Source of the DNA: Klebsiella terrigena | GTDB lineage: Bacteria; Pseudomonadota; Gammaproteobacteria; Enterobacterales; Enterobacteriaceae | Length of the DNA stretch: 64,000 nucleotides | Direction of reading: 5' to 3' | Assembly (NCBI RefSeq): GCF_006539725.1 | Contig: NZ_BJNO01000011.1 | Coordinates: forward strand, 1-64,000 | Shown here: one piece after another, positions 60,722-64,000 of the stretch | How the letters are laid out: each line of letters opens with the position of its first letter | How positions within the stretch are numbered: position 1 is the stretch's first letter | The notes under the pieces: generated by a model | The model's input: only the letters and a program-made list of their open reading frames with translations | Told to the model about the DNA's origin: nothing | The model's database searches: none | Made by a program: the position numbers and the translations under genes

Positions 60722-62290
60722 TTATGGCGGCGGATCGCTGGCTGCCGGACTGCTGGCGGCTAAGAGATATTTCTTCAGCTCGCCGGCGCTCATGGGTTTG
60801 GCGTAATACCATCCCTGAACGTTGGCCTGCGGTATTCGCTGTTCAAGAAAACGCTTCTGATGCGCTTTCTCTACGCCCTCAAAGATAACCTGACTGTGCA
60901 TATTGCTCAGCAGCGTGATGATGTTATTGAGCAGGGCGGAATTAATTGAGTCCGTACCAATTGACTCCGTAATGGTGCGGTCGACTTTTATTTTATCCAC
61001 CGCCAGTTTTGATAACCAGTCGAGGTTGGAATAACCGGTACCAAAGTCGTCAAGCGCAATCTGATAGCCTGCCGCGCGGAAGCGGGCTATTTTCTCACCG
61101 AGGCTGGCAAGGTTTGCCGTCTGCCTCTCGGTTAACTCGAGGGCGATCAGCCGCGGCGGAATATTAAACTTGTTGCTGACGGTATCGAGATGGTCTTTAA
61201 AGGCTTTAGAGAACAGGTCGGAGGAATTGACGTTAATACTCAGGTATATTTTGTGGTTATTTATAACGTCATGCAGCTCATTAATTGATTTTTTGACAAC
61301 GTAGTGGCTGATTTGGTTAATCACCCCGCGCTTCTCCGCCAGGGGAATAAAGACGTCCGGGGGAATAATGCCCAGCTCATTATCTTTCCAGCGTATTAGC
61401 GCTTCAACGCCCACCGTTTCTCCGCGATCCAGCGAGACGATCGGCTGATAGACGATGCTGAACCGATCGTTACGCAGCGCGTACTGGAGTCGGGTGAGAA
61501 TCGAGCTTTTTTTGCGAATGTAGAGGTTGATGCTGATCGAGAGCAGGACGCCAATCAGCGTCGAGAGCATGAGCGCGGCGGCCTTTATTGCCCACGGAAT
61601 ATCTTTAATACCCTGTGGAGACATGCCGGAGACCACGCAAAGGTCGTACTCCCTGCTGCAGGCTCTGGTTAAGGCGTATTTTTTATAACGCTCGCCGCCG
61701 TGCTCGGTGTGATACACCGCAGCGGTCTCGTTGCCGATAAAAAAGATATGCTGGCTGTGATCGTAGTTACCCACGATGGCGCTGACGCTTTTGTTTTCCG
61801 GGTCAGAGGTGAAGCGATTGAAGAGGAACGGAGAAACGGTGATGGCGAGGTTGCCTTTGGCATAAATGCTGGCTTTGAATTCCTGATTTATCGCTTTATC
61901 GAGATACCACGTTCCGCCGCGATAGATAATATCGGCAGGCGTGTGGGTAATATTTTCTGGCGGCGAGAAGGTTCCCCACAGCGCCGAACAGCGCATGCTT
62001 TTTCCATCGATATAGGCAATATCTTTCAGCAGCGATTTAGACCATAAAAGCGCCCGGATGCTGCTGAGATAATCAGCTGAGCAGGGCTGGCTTGGCGATA
62101 TTCGAACCGCATCCGCATAAATCTCATCGATTTGTTTTATGACTAAAATGGTTCTGGTTAATAGGGTTTTAGAATATTGTTCGGTTTTATTTTTATCAAA
62201 AGTATAAAGCGCCATTTTTGCGCAGAGATAGCCAATAAATAAACAAGAGACAATGCACATAATGGCGATCTTTTTTTCTTTTATGCTCAT
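60722..62290 (-). CDS. CSS-motif EAL cyclic-di-GMP phosphodiesterase
   Basis: A 522-aa protein from the ATG at 62290 (GGTGG upstream); the start at 62359 adds 23 residues. TM1 is about residues 7-28; the periplasmic CSS domain has its cysteine motifs (SQPCSADYL, MRCSALWG, a later CSREYDLC pair); TM2 is about 238-258. The EAL domain has E296-A297-L298, INVNSSDLF, ELTER, LDDFGTGYSNLDWLSKL, KVDR and FEGVEK, so it should be active. In this family periplasmic disulfide formation by DsbA/DsbB controls activity and stability. No partner GGDEF is adjacent. Confidence 0.88.
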   Translation of the reverse strand: MSIKEKKIAIMCIVSCLFIGYLCAKMALYTFDKNKTEQYSKTLLTRTILVIKQIDEIYADAVRISPSQPCSADYLSSIRALLWSKSLLKDIAYIDGKSMRCSALWGTFSPPENITHTPADIIYRGGTWYLDKAINQEFKASIYAKGNLAITVSPFLFNRFTSDPENKSVSAIVGNYDHSQHIFFIGNETAAVYHTEHGGERYKKYALTRACSREYDLCVVSGMSPQGIKDIPWAIKAAALMLSTLIGVLLSISINLYIRKKSSILTRLQYALRNDRFSIVYQPIVSLDRGETVGVEALIRWKDNELGIIPPDVFIPLAEKRGVINQISHYVVKKSINELHDVINNHKIYLSINVNSSDLFSKAFKDHLDTVSNKFNIPPRLIALELTERQTANLASLGEKIARFRAAGYQIALDDFGTGYSNLDWLSKLAVDKIKVDRTITESIGTDSINSALLNNIITLLSNMHSQVIFEGVEKAHQKRFLEQRIPQANVQGWYYAKPMSAGELKKYLLAASSPAASDPPP

Positions 62291-62597
62291 TTTTCCACCG
62301 TGCGATGTTGTGCCAGGTTCCCTGAAATATGCGGCAGGCGCTATGAGTATAATTGCCAATGGCGGTGAAAGGCACCTCCCTTTTTATCAGGGGCGAACGG
62401 CGGGTGGCCGCGGTGCTGCGCTGTCGGGTTGTATGAAGAGCCGGTGACCACCGAGCTCCTGCCCCAGATAAGGCTGGCGAGCAGGGAAGGCGCGAGGTTA
62501 TGCCGAAGGCACAAAGCGTGGTGTGATGCTCAATCGGTGCGGATCGCATATCCACTGTCAATCCGCACGGCGTCGCGTATATAAGGCTACGGCGATA
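62291..62597. other. Intergenic region with inverted repeat
   Basis: 307 bp between the PTS IIB-like stop and the EAL start. GTGCGGAT (62537-62544) and ATCCGCAC (62561-62568) form an 8-bp inverted repeat with a 16-nt loop, just past the PTS-like stop; without a T-run it is only a possible terminator. Nothing else is recognised. Confidence 0.4.
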
Positions 62598-62912
62598 TTA
62601 GAATAGTGATTGCGGCATATGGGCGATGGCAAACTTCAGCACCTTTTCACCATCGAAAGATGCATAAGGTAAGCTCTCGATAACGGCAATCTCCTGATGA
62701 TGGTTCAGCGCGTGAGTGAATTCATTTATTTTATATTGAATGTGAGGCGCGACCAGCACGCAGTCATACGCGGGGGCCACGCTCGGGTAGTTCTCAATAC
62801 CCACGGCGCTAATTAACAGATCCAGATCCTGCGCATCGGCTATTTTTTGCATTCTTTTCGCTAAAATACCGGCGGTTTCACCAAACAAGCAACATATCAG
62901 TAACTTTTTCAC
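62598..62912 (-). CDS. Orphan PTS lactose/cellobiose IIB-like protein
   Basis: A 104-aa protein with the fold pattern of EIIB-cellobiose: LLICCLFGETAGILAKRM corresponds to LLVCSAGMSTSLLVKKM, with Cys8 at the phosphorylated position, then VLVAPHIQYKINEF and VAVIES...DGEKVLKFAIAHM. The loop after the Cys is unusual (LFGETA for SAGMST). No IIA, IIC, hydrolase or regulator is adjacent, so a regulatory or degenerate role is as likely as sugar transport. Confidence 0.72.
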   Translation of the reverse strand: MKKLLICCLFGETAGILAKRMQKIADAQDLDLLISAVGIENYPSVAPAYDCVLVAPHIQYKINEFTHALNHHQEIAVIESLPYASFDGEKVLKFAIAHMPQSLF

Positions 62913-62961
62913 GGTTTAACCCTCTATGAAGTCCCGTGTTTACCTTATTACGCTGTTAGCG

Positions 62962-62998
62962 GTGAAAATGCGTTAGCCATCAATTTTTTGGCTAACGC
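62962..62998 (-). terminator. Hairpin after the 65-aa gene
   Basis: GCGTTAGCC (62970-62978) and GGCTAACGC (62990-62998) form a 9-bp stem; on the minus strand it is followed by ATTTTC. It fits a terminator for the small gene at 63066-63263. Confidence 0.6.
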
Positions 62999-63065
62999 TT
63001 GTTCTCTTTTGTGGATCCCGCAGGCTGCGCCGCACGGAGGCTAAAAATGGCGCAGGGTGGCTCAT

Positions 63066-63263
63066 TCAGGAAGCGACTTTCTTACGTGAAACCACGAAAC
63101 GATCGTCGTTACGGGTGAGTTTGGTTCCGTTTGTGCAATATTCCATAGCAAAGTTAAAAAACGCATCAGAGTCGAGCTCAAAATCAAGCTCGATCTTAAT
63201 GGGTTCACCGGACTTCAGGAGCGCTTCTGCTTGTTCTAAACTGCTGGCTTTAATGATTCCCAC
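63066..63263 (-). CDS. Small uncharacterised protein (65 aa)
   Basis: From a GTG start at 63263 with GAGG eight bases upstream; the ATG at 63329 would give 87 aa with an implausible basic leader. The protein runs GIIKASSLEQAEALLKSG, an acidic patch IELDFELDSDAFFNFAMEYC and a basic end. I do not recognise a family. The acidic middle and basic end suggest a small cytoplasmic protein. The hairpin downstream supports a real transcription unit. Confidence 0.5.
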   Translation of the reverse strand: MGIIKASSLEQAEALLKSGEPIKIELDFELDSDAFFNFAMEYCTNGTKLTRNDDRFVVSRKKVAS

Positions 63264-63414
63264 AACTGCACCTCGTCTTAGCTTTGGTGGCGTCCGAGCC
63301 CTGTTATACACCCTTAAGCTTACAAACATACGACAATCGACTTTTTTATTTGTCTTTTTTTTAGGCGATTTTTGCCGGCAGGCGCGAGGTCAGAAGGGGG
63401 TAAAAAGAGTGGGG

Positions 63415-63702
63415 TTAGTCCAGTGGCAACAGCCGATTATAGCGTCCGATATAGTCTTTAGGGGTGATTTCTAACTCGGCGCCGTCGTGATGAACGGCGA
63501 CAAAAGTGCGCAGCACCAGTCCGCTTCTTTTCTCGGTAATTTCCCAGCCCTGCTGGAGATAGGCGTCGCGGGTTGAGCGAATACACAGATCGGAAAATAT
63601 CATCATCACGGAGAGCGCCGGCGAGCGATGGCTTTTCATCGTATGGGTTAAGCTGACATGCGCCGCATAGCGACTAAGAGTATGAATGTTAACCGGAATC
63701 AT
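63415..63702 (-). CDS. Small uncharacterised protein (about 95 aa)
   Basis: From the ATG at 63702 (MIPVNIHTLSRYAAHVSL) 95 aa; the ATG at 63759 (113-114 aa) is the alternative and has a GGTAAG site. It contains GWEITEKRSGLVLRTFVAVHHDGAELEI, which looks like a compact alpha/beta fold. No signal peptide or TM helix. I do not recognise a family; coding composition looks normal. Confidence 0.5.
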   Translation of the reverse strand: MIPVNIHTLSRYAAHVSLTHTMKSHRSPALSVMMIFSDLCIRSTRDAYLQQGWEITEKRSGLVLRTFVAVHHDGAELEITPKDYIGRYNRLLPLD

Positions 63703-63807
63703 GTGCGTTTTCAGTCCATTGAAAGATGATAGCGCAGATGATAATTCACATTCGCACATCTTACCAGTTACAAATCTTTAACCGCACCGGGCAGGTCTGC
63801 GGGAGTG

Positions 63808-63842
63808 CGCGCTCCGGCGGCCGGGAGAGGCCTCGGAGCGCG
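63808..63842. repeat. Inverted repeat near the right end
   Basis: CGCGCTCCG (63808-63816) and CGGAGCGCG (63834-63842) flank a 17-nt loop that holds a smaller GGCC...GGCC stem. It lies downstream of the partial gene at the window edge; no T-run follows. Confidence 0.45.
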
Positions 63843-63876
63843 GTAAAGCGGGAAGGCGACGGCAGCTCGCCCGCGC

Positions 63877-64000
63877 TTATCGTGACGTTGTCACGCCTCG
63901 GTAATCCATATTACTCAAATCGTCGAGCAGCGTTGGGCCCTGCGGCTGCCAGTCGAGCTGCTGGCGGGTCAGGGCGGATGTGGCGCGTAAATCCATATTG
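63877..64000 (-). CDS. 3' end of an NAD-dependent epimerase/SDR gene (partial)
   Basis: The window edge cuts this gene; only the last 40 codons are present, in the frame ending at the TAA at 63877-63879. The segment SALTRQQLDWQPQGPTLLDDL resembles the C-terminus of extended SDR (NAD-dependent epimerase/dehydratase) proteins, where a G/DWxPxGPTLLxDL motif precedes the end. The catalytic part lies outside the window. Confidence 0.55.
   Translation of the reverse strand, partial: NMDLRATSALTRQQLDWQPQGPTLLDDLSNMDYRGVTTSR

Overview
The window reads as a chromosomal segment from an enteric bacterium, most likely Klebsiella, Raoultella or a close relative. Its backbone follows the Escherichia coli trp-to-sap order almost gene for gene: trpA to trpE, rnm, yciO, rluB, cobO, yciK, sohB, yciN, topA, cysB, ymiA, acnA, ribA, pgpB, lapAB, pyrF, yciH, osmB, yciT, yciZ, rnb, yciW, fabI and sapFDCBA. 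Proteins match family lengths closely (TopA 865 aa, CysB 324, TrpE 520, FabI 262). The genus is inferred from gene content and GC-rich codon use. No rRNA, tRNA, CRISPR array or insertion sequence was seen.

Layout. Positions 1-5.3 kb hold accessory metabolism: an alpha/beta hydrolase, an SDR with a divergent LysR regulator, and a quinone-oxidoreductase-like enzyme with a divergent MarR regulator. Positions 5.3-12.0 kb are the complete trp operon with terminator, attenuator, leader peptide (MKTQTITLHGWWRTS) and TrpR operator/promoter. After rnm and yciO, 13.8-20.4 kb carries three cyclic-di-GMP genes: one GGEEF diguanylate cyclase and two tandem paralogous EAL proteins. After rluB, 21.6-26.5 kb is a beta-glucoside operon (GPH symporter, GH3 glycosidase, AraC regulator) with a textbook CRP site. 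Positions 26.4-47.6 kb are conserved core: cobalamin adenosylation, topoisomerase I, cysteine regulation, aconitase, riboflavin, LPS assembly control, pyrimidine synthesis, RNase II and enoyl-ACP reductase.

The most unusual part is an insert at 47.9-54.8 kb between fabI and sapF. It holds a HutD-family protein divergent from a polar-amino-acid-type ABC importer (four genes), which is translationally coupled to a histidine ammonia-lyase family enzyme and followed by an NCS1 permease. The lyase lacks exactly the Ala-Ser-Gly triad that forms the MIO cofactor, while the flanking sequence stays aligned. This points to a different elimination chemistry, possibly an ergothionase-like betaine lyase. 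The permease gene is interrupted by one in-frame amber codon. The divergent promoter region has a TGTATATACA palindrome of the kind bound by HutC.

Positions 54.8-60.2 kb are the sap operon; sapA ends in an unusual tandem Lys/Asp repeat. The right end holds a CSS-motif EAL phosphodiesterase, an orphan PTS IIB-like protein, two small uncharacterised genes and the 3' end of a probable NAD-dependent epimerase/SDR gene cut by the window edge.
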